From Nonomuraea sp. (GTDB lineage Bacteria; Actinomycetota; Actinomycetes; Streptosporangiales; Streptosporangiaceae), in contig JABFVJ010000465.1 of NCBI GenBank assembly GCA_013362835.1, forward strand, positions 1 through 13,835: DNA of 13,835 bases, given 5' to 3'. This document shows, piece by piece, positions 1 through 8,127 of this stretch (position 1 is the stretch's first letter; each line of letters opens with the position of its first letter). The notes beneath the pieces were generated by a model. It saw nothing but the letters and a program-made list of their open reading frames with translations. It searched no databases and was not told the DNA's origin. A program made the translations under genes and the position numbers.

Positions 1-1
1 C

Positions 2-976
2 GTCATCCGCCGCGGCCTGCGCCTGCTCGCGCTGGCCTTGGCCATCGTGGTGGCGCTGGTCGGCCTCCTCGCCGCCGCGCTCCGCCTTCAGTTTACCGGT
101 GCCCCGGCGGCCTGGGCGAAGAGCACCGGCAACGACGCCCTCTGGCTCGGCCACGCCTGGGTGGACGGCCGCCGTACGGAGCGCGACGTGGAGCAGCTCG
201 CCGTACGGCTGCGCGCCACCGGCATCAAGGACGTGTACGTGCATTCCGGTCCGTTCGAACGGGACGGCCGCCTCGATCCCGCCAAATACCCCAGCGCCAA
301 AGATTTCCTGCCATGGATGCGGAAACACCTCCCCGGCGTCCGCATCTCGGCCTGGCTCGGCCAGAGAGTCGACGGCCCCCTGGACCTCGACGCCCCCGGG
401 TCCCGCGAGAACGTCCTGGCCGGGGTCGCCGACATCATGAAGATCGGCTACGACGGCATCCACTACAACTTCGAGCCGATCGGCAGCGGCGACACCGACT
501 TCCTCGACCTGCTGGACAGGACGAGGACGTACACGAGGCTGCTGTCCACCTCGACGCCGCAGATCGAGCCGTACCCGCTGATGCGCACGGCCGCCAGAGC
601 GGCGCTCGGCCACGACAAGTACTGGTCGGAGAGTTATTTCGAGGAGGTCGTCCGCCGCGTGGACCAGGTCGCGATCATGACCTACGACTCCTACACCCCG
701 ATGGAGTCGCTCTACGGCGGCCACGTGGCCCGCCAGGCCGAGCTCGCCCTGGACCTCGTTCCCGACTCGAAGGCGCTGTTCATCGGCGCCCCCGCCTACC
801 ACGACCACGGCCTGACCTGGGCCGACAACGCCGAGAGCGTCGCCGTGGCCGCCGAGGGCGCCAGGCTCGCCCTCACCGAGCACGGCCGCCGCGAACGCTT
901 CGGGCTGGCCCTGTACGTGGACTTCGCGGCCACGGAAGAGGACTGGACGGAGTACACGACCCGCTGGCTGGCCTAA
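2..976 (+). CDS. Glycoside hydrolase-like (GH18-type TIM barrel) protein, 5' end missing
   Basis: The frame is open to the left edge, so the true start lies upstream; the TTG at 38 is only the first start-like codon inside the window. The visible N-terminus (residues RRGLRLLALALAIVVALVGL) is a basic stretch followed by about 20 hydrophobic residues, so the protein is membrane-anchored or exported. The rest is a soluble domain of roughly 290 residues. Around 452-475 it carries DGIHYNFE, which aligns with the GH18 signature DxxDxDxE: the first Asp and the catalytic Glu are kept, but the middle two Asp are His and Asn. Further TIM-barrel-like strands are VRISAWLG (about 341-364), VAIMTYDSY (about 668-694) and ALFIGAPAY (about 773-799). 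The likely role is hydrolysis or binding of an extracytoplasmic glycan; substrate unknown. Stop TAA at 974-976. It is followed after 25 bp by the rpsT promoter, with no clear terminator between them. The family assignment is from motif pattern only. Confidence 0.72.
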   Translation, partial: VIRRGLRLLALALAIVVALVGLLAAALRLQFTGAPAAWAKSTGNDALWLGHAWVDGRRTERDVEQLAVRLRATGIKDVYVHSGPFERDGRLDPAKYPSAKDFLPWMRKHLPGVRISAWLGQRVDGPLDLDAPGSRENVLAGVADIMKIGYDGIHYNFEPIGSGDTDFLDLLDRTRTYTRLLSTSTPQIEPYPLMRTAARAALGHDKYWSESYFEEVVRRVDQVAIMTYDSYTPMESLYGGHVARQAELALDLVPDSKALFIGAPAYHDHGLTWADNAESVAVAAEGARLALTEHGRRERFGLALYVDFAATEEDWTEYTTRWLA

Positions 977-1001
977 ACTGGTGGACACCTGGTGCGTTGA
1001 T

Positions 1002-1031
1002 TTGAGCAGCCACCTGGGTTATTGGTACTCT
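1002..1031 (+). promoter_or_regulatory. Likely sigma-70-type promoter of rpsT
   Basis: TTGAGC (1002-1007) and TACTCT (1026-1031) are separated by 18 bp and fit the actinobacterial housekeeping pattern TTGACN-18-TANNNT. They lie about 78 bp before the S20 start, which would leave a leader of roughly 70 nt. The assignment rests on motif and position only. Confidence 0.55.
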
Positions 1032-1045
1032 GTTCACTTGCGTGT

Positions 1046-1074
1046 GGCGCGCCCTCTCATCGAGCCCGCGCGCC
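1046..1074 (+). promoter_or_regulatory. Leader hairpin upstream of rpsT (candidate autoregulatory element)
   Basis: GGCGCGC (1046-1052) pairs perfectly with GCGCGCC (1068-1074). Inside the 15-nt loop CTC (1054-1056) can pair with GAG (1062-1064). The structure falls in the predicted 5' UTR of rpsT, between the promoter and the ribosome binding site. S20 synthesis is translationally autoregulated in E. coli, so a leader role is possible. The hairpin could also be ordinary GC-rich folding. Confidence 0.35.
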
Positions 1075-1108
1075 CCATCCATCCTTAGACTTTCACCGAG
1101 GCTTCTTC

Positions 1109-1378
1109 GTGGCGAACATCAAGTCCCAGATCAAGCGCAACAAGCAGAACGAGAAGGCGCGTCTGCGCAACAAGGCGGTCAAGTCCTCGCTGAAGACGGC
1201 CGTGCGCAAGTTCCGCGAGGCCGCCGAGCAGGGCGACGTCGAGCAGGCCACGGCGCTGCAGCGCGTCGCCGCCCGCCAGCTCGACAAGGCCGTCAGCAAG
1301 GGCGTCATCCACAAGAACCAGGCGGCCAACCGCAAGTCGTCCATCGCCAAGCAGGCCGCCACTCTGGCCGCCAAGTAA
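1109..1378 (+). CDS. rpsT: 30S ribosomal protein S20
   Basis: This encodes an 89-aa basic protein that begins (GTG)[20 protein letters not shown] and ends [14 protein letters not shown]. That is the full-length bacterial S20 pattern: N-terminal ANIKSQ, a helical K/R-rich body, and the NxAANRKS signature near the C-terminus. S20 binds 16S rRNA and helps assemble the small subunit. The GTG at 1109 was chosen because S20 proteins start at this point and GAGG (1098-1101) sits 7 nt upstream. The frame continues upstream to an ATG at 1022, but that would add about 29 residues unlike S20 and would overlap the promoter. It is monocistronic, with its own promoter and terminator. Confidence 0.97.
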   Translation: MANIKSQIKRNKQNEKARLRNKAVKSSLKTAVRKFREAAEQGDVEQATALQRVAARQLDKAVSKGVIHKNQAANRKSSIAKQAATLAAK

Positions 1379-1396
1379 ACGTCTGGCGAGCAGCGA

Positions 1397-1433
1397 CGCC
1401 GCACTCCCTCCGGGGGTGCGGCGTTCTTGTTTT
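1397..1433 (+). terminator. Rho-independent terminator of rpsT
   Basis: CGCCGCACTCC (1397-1407) pairs with GGGGTGCGGCG (1413-1423) over 11 bp, including one G-T wobble, with a loop of about 5 nt. A T-rich run (TTCTTGTTTT, 1424-1433) follows. It lies 18 bp after the S20 stop codon and separates rpsT from the downstream ABC operon. Confidence 0.9.
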
Positions 1434-1568
1434 GGTGCGTGTTATGTCACAGTTTCGATATCACATGGGCGTCGCCTCCGGGTCTCGGCTGCGCATCCGT
1501 TGACAAGATCACCTTGCCACCTGTCGCTCGTCTCCGTGAGGGTTCACTAAACGGACGAAGGGGGACAC

Positions 1569-4500
1569 ATGCGGGGGCCGTTGGTCGTCAAACGGGCGTT
1601 CAGCGAGCCGTTGCTCCTCCTCGCCGCGTTCGGCTCGATCCTGCTGGCGACGACCACGCTGGTCGCGCTCACCATGTACGCCTCCTCGATCGCCGACGCC
1701 GGCGTACGCAGGACGATGGAGACCGCCTCCCTGCGCCAGACCGCCGCGACCATCAGCGCCCCGGTCACCGCCGAGACGTTCCCCGCCTTCGACCGATCCG
1801 TACGCGCCGAGCTGACCAGGGCCTACACCAAGGCCCCCGCGCTCACCACGAGCTTCCACTCCGACTCCTACGTCATGCCGGGCCAGGAACGCAGAGAACG
1901 GCCCGAGCTGCTCAGGTTCGGCAGCTACGACGGGCTCGACCAGCACGCCAAGCTCGTCTCCGGCAAGTGGCCGACATCCGGCGACGGCCGGGTGGAGGCG
2001 GCCGTCTCACTGTCGGCGGCCTCGGCGGGCGGGTTCAAGGTCGGGCAGGAGCTCACCACCGTGGGCCGCCTCTCCCCCGAGCCCGTCCAGGTGCGCATCT
2101 CCGGCATCTTCCAGCTCGACGACCCCTTCGGCGAACGCTGGACGGGCGAGCAGCTGCTCAGCAGAGGCGTCGAGCGGGGCGACTTCACCACGTACGGGCC
2201 GTTGATGGTGGCGCGCGAGACGTTCATCGCCCGCTTCGCCACCCACGTGAACGCCACCTGGACCGCCGAGCCCGACCTGCGCTCGCTGACCCCGGCCCAG
2301 CTCAGGCCGCTGGCCGCCGCGATCGAGCAGGTGGGCGAGCGGCTGAAGGCCGACGGCTGCGCGAGCTGCGTGACCACCAGCCGCCTGCCCGAGATGCTCA
2401 CGCAGCTCGACACCGCCTCCCTGGTCGCCCGCTCCACCATGCTGATCCCGGTGCTGCAGCTGCTGCTGCTGGCCGCGTACGCGCTGATGCTCACCGCGCG
2501 GCTGCTGGCCGACCACCGGCGCATGGAGGTGGCGCTGCTGCGCTCGCGCGGCGCGGGCACGGTGAAGCTGGCGACGCTCGCGGGCAGCGAGGCGCTGCTC
2601 GTGGCCGTGCCGTGCGCGGTGGTGGCGCCGTTCCTCGGGCCGCCACTGCTCGCGCTGGTCAACCAGCTTCCGTGGATCAAGGCGTCGGGCGTGCGGCTCG
2701 ACGCCTCGGCCGGGCTGGGCACGTTCCTGGTGTCGGCGGCCGTCGCCCTGGCCTCGGCGGTGCTGCTGGTGCTGCCCGCGCTGGCCGGGGCGCGGCGCAC
2801 GTACGTGGAGGAGCAGTCGGCGCGCGGGCGCCCCGGCGGCCGGGGGCTGATCCAGCGGGCGGGCGCCGACGTCGCGCTGCTCGTGGTGGCGGCCCTCGCG
2901 ATCTGGCAGCTCCAGCACTACGGCGCGCCCGTCACCGCCACCACCACCGGCGACCTCGGGATCGACCCGCTGATCATCTCCGGCCCCGCGCTGGCCCTGC
3001 TCACGGGCGGCATGCTGGGGCTCCGGCTGGTGCCGCGCATCTCGAAGCTGGCCGAACGGGTGACCTCCAGGCGGCCCACGCTCGCGCCCGCGCTCGGGGC
3101 CTGGCAGGTGAGCAGGCGCCCGCTCAAGTACGCCGGCCCCGCGCTGCTGCTGACGATGGCCATCGCGATCGGCGTCGTGTCCATGGCCACGGCCGCCACC
3201 TGGCGTTCCTCCCAGCTCGACCAGGCCCGCCACCAGGCCGGCACCGATCTGCGGCTGTCCGGGCCGCCCGACGGCCCCGAGCTGGGCGCGTTCGGGCGCG
3301 GCACGGCGTTCACCACGCTGCCGGGCGTCACGGCCGCCTCCCCCGTCTTCCGGGGGCAGACCGACGTCGGCGGCGAGAGCGCGATGTTGCTCGGCATGGA
3401 CGCCGCCAAGCTCGGCCCGCTGTTCCAGCTCAGGTCCGACCTGTCGAACCGCTCGGTGGCGGAGATGTCCCGCGCGCTCGCCGGAGCCCAGGCGGGCGCG
3501 CTGGAGCTGCCGGGACGGCCCGCCACGATCACGCTGAAGGCCAAGACCGACGCGGACCTGCCGCTGCGGCTGGTGCTGTCCGACGGGCTGGGCGTGTGGC
3601 GCGACGTGTCGCTGGGCGTGCTGAAGGCGGGCGACAGCTCGCTCGACGTGAGCCTCGCGACGCTGGCCGGACGGGTCGGGAAGATCACGTACCCGGTGGC
3701 GCTGCGCGGGCTCATCGCGGGCGTGCCCCCTGGCGGCGCGGCGAACCTGACGGTGACCGGGGTCAGCGCGGACGGGCGGCCGGTGACCGCGCCCCCCGCC
3801 TCGATGACGGTGACCGGGGCGCGGCCCGCCGCGGCCCTGTTCGGTCCTGTCACCCCCGGGCCGCTGCCCGTGGTGCTCACCGCCGACCTCGCCGCCTCGC
3901 TCAAGCTGGGCGCCGGGCAGACCGGACGCGCGAGCGTCGACCGCAGGGTCATGGACGTCAAGGTAGTGGCGGTCGTGGACACGATGCCGACGACCACCGC
4001 GGGGCAGCCTGCCGTACTCGCTGACTGGGGGACCATGCAGGCGCAGGAGCTGGCGGCGGCGCAGCTTCCCCGGCCCGCCACGGAGTGGTGGCTGGCGACC
4101 GGGGACGGCCGGGCCGCGGCGGCGCTCAAGGAGCGGCCCGCGTGGGACGTGACCGCGCTCGACCAGCGCGAGCTGGCCGTGAAGCTGCAGGACGACCCGC
4201 TGGCCAGCGGGCTGCAGGGGGCGCTGATGCTGGGCTTCCTCGCGGCGCTGGTGTTCGCGGCGCTCGGGTTCCTGGTCAACGCGGCGGTCGCGGCGCGCGA
4301 GCGGATGAGCGAGTTCGCGATCCTGCGGGCGCTCGGCGTGAGCTCCCGGCAGGTGTTCGGGGTGCTGGCGATGGAGCAGGCGTTCGTGATCGGGCTGTCG
4401 CTCGCGGCCGGGACCGGGCTCGCGGTGGTCGTGGGCGCGCTGGTGGTGCCGCACATCGTGCTGACCGGGCAGGCCGCCGCGGTCACGCCGGAGGTGCGGC

Positions 4501-4625
4501 TGGACATACCGTGGGCGGCGACCGCCGCCATGCTCGTGGCCGTGGCCGCCGTGCTGCTCGCCATCGTCGCCGGGCTGGCGCGCAACCTGCGCAGGCAGGG
4601 TCTCGGCCTTCGGGAGGAACAGTGA
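1569..4625 (+). CDS. FtsX/MacB-type ABC transporter permease, large (1018 aa)
   Basis: This is an integral membrane subunit of an FtsX-like ABC system. About ten membrane segments are visible, near residues 14-36, 290-312, 338-363, 383-408, 433-448, 467-487, 522-544, 883-908, 927-960 and 981-1004. Two large extracytoplasmic domains lie after segments 1 (about 37-289) and 7 (about 545-880). Each half has the FtsX-type core with a charged coupling loop: RRMEVALLRSRGA (318-330) and RERMSEFAILRALGVSSRQ (910-928). The first outer domain contains a CASC pair (264-267); the second has a beta-rich stretch near 645-725. ATG at 1569 was chosen because AAGGGGG (1558-1564) precedes it and the hydrophobic N-terminus begins there. 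The stop overlaps the next start by 4 bp. In the 135 bp upstream I see a perfect TTGACA (1500-1505) but no good -10 partner. Substrate unknown; it may export a compound or act mechanically on the envelope. Confidence 0.9.
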   Translation: MRGPLVVKRAFSEPLLLLAAFGSILLATTTLVALTMYASSIADAGVRRTMETASLRQTAATISAPVTAETFPAFDRSVRAELTRAYTKAPALTTSFHSDSYVMPGQERRERPELLRFGSYDGLDQHAKLVSGKWPTSGDGRVEAAVSLSAASAGGFKVGQELTTVGRLSPEPVQVRISGIFQLDDPFGERWTGEQLLSRGVERGDFTTYGPLMVARETFIARFATHVNATWTAEPDLRSLTPAQLRPLAAAIEQVGERLKADGCASCVTTSRLPEMLTQLDTASLVARSTMLIPVLQLLLLAAYALMLTARLLADHRRMEVALLRSRGAGTVKLATLAGSEALLVAVPCAVVAPFLGPPLLALVNQLPWIKASGVRLDASAGLGTFLVSAAVALASAVLLVLPALAGARRTYVEEQSARGRPGGRGLIQRAGADVALLVVAALAIWQLQHYGAPVTATTTGDLGIDPLIISGPALALLTGGMLGLRLVPRISKLAERVTSRRPTLAPALGAWQVSRRPLKYAGPALLLTMAIAIGVVSMATAATWRSSQLDQARHQAGTDLRLSGPPDGPELGAFGRGTAFTTLPGVTAASPVFRGQTDVGGESAMLLGMDAAKLGPLFQLRSDLSNRSVAEMSRALAGAQAGALELPGRPATITLKAKTDADLPLRLVLSDGLGVWRDVSLGVLKAGDSSLDVSLATLAGRVGKITYPVALRGLIAGVPPGGAANLTVTGVSADGRPVTAPPASMTVTGARPAAALFGPVTPGPLPVVLTADLAASLKLGAGQTGRASVDRRVMDVKVVAVVDTMPTTTAGQPAVLADWGTMQAQELAAAQLPRPATEWWLATGDGRAAAALKERPAWDVTALDQRELAVKLQDDPLASGLQGALMLGFLAALVFAALGFLVNAAVAARERMSEFAILRALGVSSRQVFGVLAMEQAFVIGLSLAAGTGLAVVVGALVVPHIVLTGQAAAVTPEVRLDIPWAATAAMLVAVAAVLLAIVAGLARNLRRQGLGLREEQ

Positions 4626-7201
4626 GGATCCCGCTGCTTGCCCGGGTGCACCTGGGCGCGGTCGCCGTGCTCTTCGTGCTGACGCTGACCGCGTCCCTGC
4701 TCGTCGCGGGGCTGCCCAGGGCCATGCAGTCCTCCTTCGACCAGGCGCTGCGCCAGGCGCTCAGCACCGCGCCGGCCGCGCAGGCCGACCTGACCGTACG
4801 GGTCGCGTCCACGTCGAAGGACGAGGACCTGCACGAGCGCGGCCAGTTCGACAGCAGGGACCGGCGCTGGCGGCAGCTCGTTCCCGCGGCGCTGCGACCG
4901 CTCGTGGTCCCGGCGGCCACGGGCACCAGCCACATGAGCGCCAAGACCGTCATGACCCCGATGCACGGCACCGGCGGCAACATGTTCATGAACCTCGGCT
5001 GGCTGTCCGACGTGGACAAGCGGGTCGACTGGGTTCAGGGACGGCCGCCGGGCAAGCCGTCCACGACGCGGTTCGAGGGCGCCACGATCCCGCTGATCGA
5101 GGTGGGGCTCGTCGAGATGGCGCTGTCCGGGATGGACGTGCGGCTCGGCCAGGTGATCGTCCTCGGGGAGAGTCACTACGTGGCCGTGAAGCTCGTCGGC
5201 GCGTTCAGGGCGAAGGACCCCGGCGACCGTTACTGGAACCACAATTCCGACGTCCTGACCATCACCCGGATGCAGCCGCCGGGCAAGCTGGGGTTCGAGA
5301 AGCACATCACGACGCTGATGTCCGACGACGGCCTGGCCGCGCTCAGCGGTGACGGGCGCAACCTGTTCTACAACTGGGTCCTGCCGATCGACGCCGCCAA
5401 GGCGGACGCGCTCGCGGCCCGCGACATCGAGGCGGCGGCCACCGACTTCGCCCGCATCATCGGGTTGCAGGCGTCGGGCTCGTTCAGCCCGTACCGGCTG
5501 GAGACCGGGCTGTCCAAGGTGGTGAACGACTTCCTGGCCGCGCTGTCGACCGCCGAGACCGTGATGTACCTCGTGCTCGGCGGGCTGCTGATCGTGGCGA
5601 TCGGGGTGATCGTGCTGGCCGTGCAGCTGCTGGCCGACCGCCTCGACCACGCGCTCACGCTGGCCCGCGCGCGGGGCGGGTCGCTGCTCCAGGTCGCGGG
5701 CACCGGCGGCGCCCTGACCGCGCTCGCCGTCGTGCCCGCCGGGATCGCCGGTTACGCGGCGTCCTGGCTCGTGCCGGGGCCCGTGCTGCCGATCGTGCAC
5801 GTCGGGCCGCTGCTGGTGATCGCCGCGGCCGTCGGGTTCGCCGCCGTACGGCTGGCGCTCGTGCATCGCGCGCCGCTGCACGAGAGCCGCGCGGACGTCG
5901 CCACCGCGCGGCCCTCGGCCCGGCGGATCACGCTGGAGCTGCTGGTCGTGGTGCTCGCGCTGACCGGGGCGTACCTGCTGCGCACCCGCGGGCTCGGGCC
6001 CGACCCGCTGCTGCTGCTCGTGCCGGTCGCGTTGACGCTCGCCGCCGCGCTGATCACCCTGCGCTGCTACCCGTACCCGCTGCGCCTGCTCGTACGGGTG
6101 ACCGCGGGGCGGCGGGGAGCGGTGCCGTTCCTGGGCCTGACCAGGGCGGCCAGGGCACGTTCCGCCGCCGTGCTGCCCGCGCTGATCCTGCTGCCCGCGC
6201 TGGGCGTGTCGGTGTTCGCCGCGGTGATCTCCGACGGGCTCGCGACCACGCAGCGGCTGGCGTCCTGGCAGCAGGTGGGCGCGCCGATCAAGGTGACCTC
6301 GCGCGTCGAGATCCCGGCCCAGCAGATCGAGCGCATCCGCAAGGTGCCCGGCGTCGAGCGGGTGGTGCTCGCCCAGACCGGCCGGGTGCAGATCGGGTAC
6401 GGCGCCGAGCGCGCCGAGGCCATCGCCGTCGACCTGGAGCAGTGGCGCGGCCTGCTGGCGGGCGCGCCGATCAGCCTGCCGCCGGCGCGCGGCGCCCTGG
6501 TCTCGCCCGCGCTGAAGGGCCGGGGGACGCTGGAGGTCGGCTGGCAGACGCGGCTGAAGCTGCCCGAGGGCGGCGTGATCGACTCCGTGCCCGGGTTCTA
6601 CTCGCAGGGCAAGTTCCTGATCCTGCCGCTCGACGAGCAGATGCGTCCCGCCGTGAACACGCTGCTGATCGGCGGGAACCCCTCCGTGGACGCCCTGGCC
6701 GAGCTCCTGCCGACCGGGACCGTGGAGTCGCAGGCCCTGGCACTCGCCGCCATCCAGGACGACCCGCTCACCGGGACCGTACGCACCACCCTGCTCGTCG
6801 TGACCGTCGCGCTGGCCGCCTACGCCCTGGTCGCGGTCGTCGTCTCGCTGGTGATCGGCGCCGCCGACCGGGCCAGGGCGCTGTCGTTCCTGCGTACGCT
6901 GGGGCTGTCCGACCGCCAGGCGCAACGGCTGACCGTGCTGGAGATCATGCCGATGATCATGCTCACCGCGCTGGTCGGGCTGCTGCTCGGCCTCGGGCTG
7001 CCCGAGGCGCTCGGCCCCGGCGTCGACCTGTCCGCCTACGCCGGCGACCTGCCCGTCGGCGACTACTCCGTTGACCTGACCATGCCGATCGCGCTCGCGG
7101 CCGGGCTCACCGCCGTCGCCGTGCTCGGCGCGTACGCGCACACCGCCATCAGCCGTCGTCGCAGCCTCGGCACCGTCCTGCGAGTGGGGGACCTCACATG
7201 A
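4622..7201 (+). CDS. FtsX/MacB-type ABC transporter permease, second subunit (859 aa)
   Basis: This is a second integral membrane permease of the same operon. The start is GTG at 4622, inside the GTGA overlap with the preceding stop; GGAGG (4613-4617) lies 4 nt upstream. The frame is open further left but would run inside permease 1. About ten membrane segments are visible, near residues 9-30, 312-337, 359-383, 388-413, 436-455, 461-480, 515-537, 721-746, 772-797 and 822-842. Outer domains span about 31-310 and 538-720. FtsX-type coupling loops are seen at RLDHALTLARARGGS (340-354) and RARALSFLRTLGLSDRQ (750-766). It resembles permease 1 in layout but is shorter, mainly in the second outer domain. 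It probably pairs with permease 1 as a heterodimer (inference from adjacency and shared topology). Stop and next start overlap as ATGA. Confidence 0.9.
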   Translation: MRIPLLARVHLGAVAVLFVLTLTASLLVAGLPRAMQSSFDQALRQALSTAPAAQADLTVRVASTSKDEDLHERGQFDSRDRRWRQLVPAALRPLVVPAATGTSHMSAKTVMTPMHGTGGNMFMNLGWLSDVDKRVDWVQGRPPGKPSTTRFEGATIPLIEVGLVEMALSGMDVRLGQVIVLGESHYVAVKLVGAFRAKDPGDRYWNHNSDVLTITRMQPPGKLGFEKHITTLMSDDGLAALSGDGRNLFYNWVLPIDAAKADALAARDIEAAATDFARIIGLQASGSFSPYRLETGLSKVVNDFLAALSTAETVMYLVLGGLLIVAIGVIVLAVQLLADRLDHALTLARARGGSLLQVAGTGGALTALAVVPAGIAGYAASWLVPGPVLPIVHVGPLLVIAAAVGFAAVRLALVHRAPLHESRADVATARPSARRITLELLVVVLALTGAYLLRTRGLGPDPLLLLVPVALTLAAALITLRCYPYPLRLLVRVTAGRRGAVPFLGLTRAARARSAAVLPALILLPALGVSVFAAVISDGLATTQRLASWQQVGAPIKVTSRVEIPAQQIERIRKVPGVERVVLAQTGRVQIGYGAERAEAIAVDLEQWRGLLAGAPISLPPARGALVSPALKGRGTLEVGWQTRLKLPEGGVIDSVPGFYSQGKFLILPLDEQMRPAVNTLLIGGNPSVDALAELLPTGTVESQALALAAIQDDPLTGTVRTTLLVVTVALAAYALVAVVVSLVIGAADRARALSFLRTLGLSDRQAQRLTVLEIMPMIMLTALVGLLLGLGLPEALGPGVDLSAYAGDLPVGDYSVDLTMPIALAAGLTAVAVLGAYAHTAISRRRSLGTVLRVGDLT

Positions 7202-8127
7202 ACCCGACCCTGTCAGAGCTGGAAGCCAAGGCCACGCGGACGAAAGCCGCGTTCGGCGCGGACGCGCACATCGTCTGCGACAACCTCGTCCGCATCTACA
7301 AGACCGAGGGCGTCGAGGTCGTCGCCCTGCAGGGCCTCGACCTGGTGATCGACAAGGGCGAGCTGGTGGCCATCGTCGGCGCCTCGGGCTCGGGCAAGTC
7401 GACGCTGCTCAACGTGCTGTCCGGGCTCGACGTGCCGACCGCCGGGGTGGCCCGCGTGGCGGGCATGGACCTGCTGGCGATGACGGCCAAGGACCGGCTG
7501 CGGTACCGGCGTTCGGTGGTGGGGTTCATCTGGCAGCAGACCGCGCGGAACCTGCTGCCGTACCTGACCGCCAGGGAGAACGTCGAGCTGCCCATGAAGC
7601 TGGCCGGCGGCGACCGGGCCCGCCGCGCGCGGGCCGGCGAGCTGCTGGAGCTCCTGGGCGTCGGCTACTGCGCCGACCGGCGTCCGCCCGAGATGTCGGG
7701 CGGCGAGCAGCAGCGGGCCGCCATCGCCGTCGCCCTGGCCAACGAACCCCAGCTCATCCTGGCCGACGAGCCCACGGGCGAGCTGGACAGCGAGACGTCG
7801 GAGCAGGTGTTCGACGCCATGCGCAAGGCCAACAGGGAGCTCGGCGTGACCGTGGTCATCGTGACCCACGACCCGCTGGTCTCGGAGCAGGTGGACCGTA
7901 CGGTGGGCATCCGCGACGGGCGTACCAGCAGTGAGACGCTGCGGCGCGAGGGCGCCGAGGGGCAGATCGTCGCCGAGGAGTACGCCGTGCTCGACCGCGT
8001 GGGCCGGCTGCAGCTCCCCCGCGACTTCATGAACGCCCTGGAGATGGAGCGCCGGGTGCGCCTCGAACTCGAATCCGACCACATCGGCGTATGGCCCGCC
8101 CGAGAGGAGCCCTCCCATGAGCAATGA
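7198..8127 (+). CDS. ABC transporter ATPase with AbrB/SpoVT-like C-terminal tail (309 aa)
   Basis: This is the cytoplasmic ATPase of the FtsX-type system, in the LolD/MacB/FtsE class. Residues 1-240 form the nucleotide-binding domain: Walker A GASGSGKS (61-68), Q-loop Gln in WQQ (112-114), signature MSGGE (166-170, a variant of LSGGQ), Walker B LILADE (186-191) with the catalytic Glu, D-loop near ELDS, and switch His in VTHD (222-225). All catalytic residues are present. Family members of this class are usually about 220-250 aa; this one has some 60 extra residues. The tail around 264-300 reads VLDRVGRLQLPRDF, then RVRLELESDHIGVWP, which matches the AbrB/SpoVT swapped-hairpin pattern (D-x-x-G-R-x-x-x-P ... 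V-x-L-x ... I). ATG at 7198 overlaps the permease 2 stop (ATGA). An N-terminal stretch of about 23 residues precedes the domain. Confidence 0.92.
   Translation: MNPTLSELEAKATRTKAAFGADAHIVCDNLVRIYKTEGVEVVALQGLDLVIDKGELVAIVGASGSGKSTLLNVLSGLDVPTAGVARVAGMDLLAMTAKDRLRYRRSVVGFIWQQTARNLLPYLTARENVELPMKLAGGDRARRARAGELLELLGVGYCADRRPPEMSGGEQQRAAIAVALANEPQLILADEPTGELDSETSEQVFDAMRKANRELGVTVVIVTHDPLVSEQVDRTVGIRDGRTSSETLRREGAEGQIVAEEYAVLDRVGRLQLPRDFMNALEMERRVRLELESDHIGVWPAREEPSHEQ

Noticed and set aside
1500..1530. TTGACA at 1500-1505 as the promoter of the ABC operon
   Set aside because: The -35 is perfect, but no TANNNT lies 16-19 bp downstream; the promoter remains unassigned.
1427..4024. 865-codon plus-strand frame overlapping permease 1
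   Set aside because: It is almost entirely Arg, Ala, Gly and Pro, an out-of-frame reading of the membrane protein gene.
2918..7141. Very long open frame (about 1400 codons) on the minus strand
   Set aside because: It runs antisense to two clear permease genes and is rich in Arg, Gln, Gly and His, as expected from the reverse reading of GC-biased codons. No domain is recognisable.
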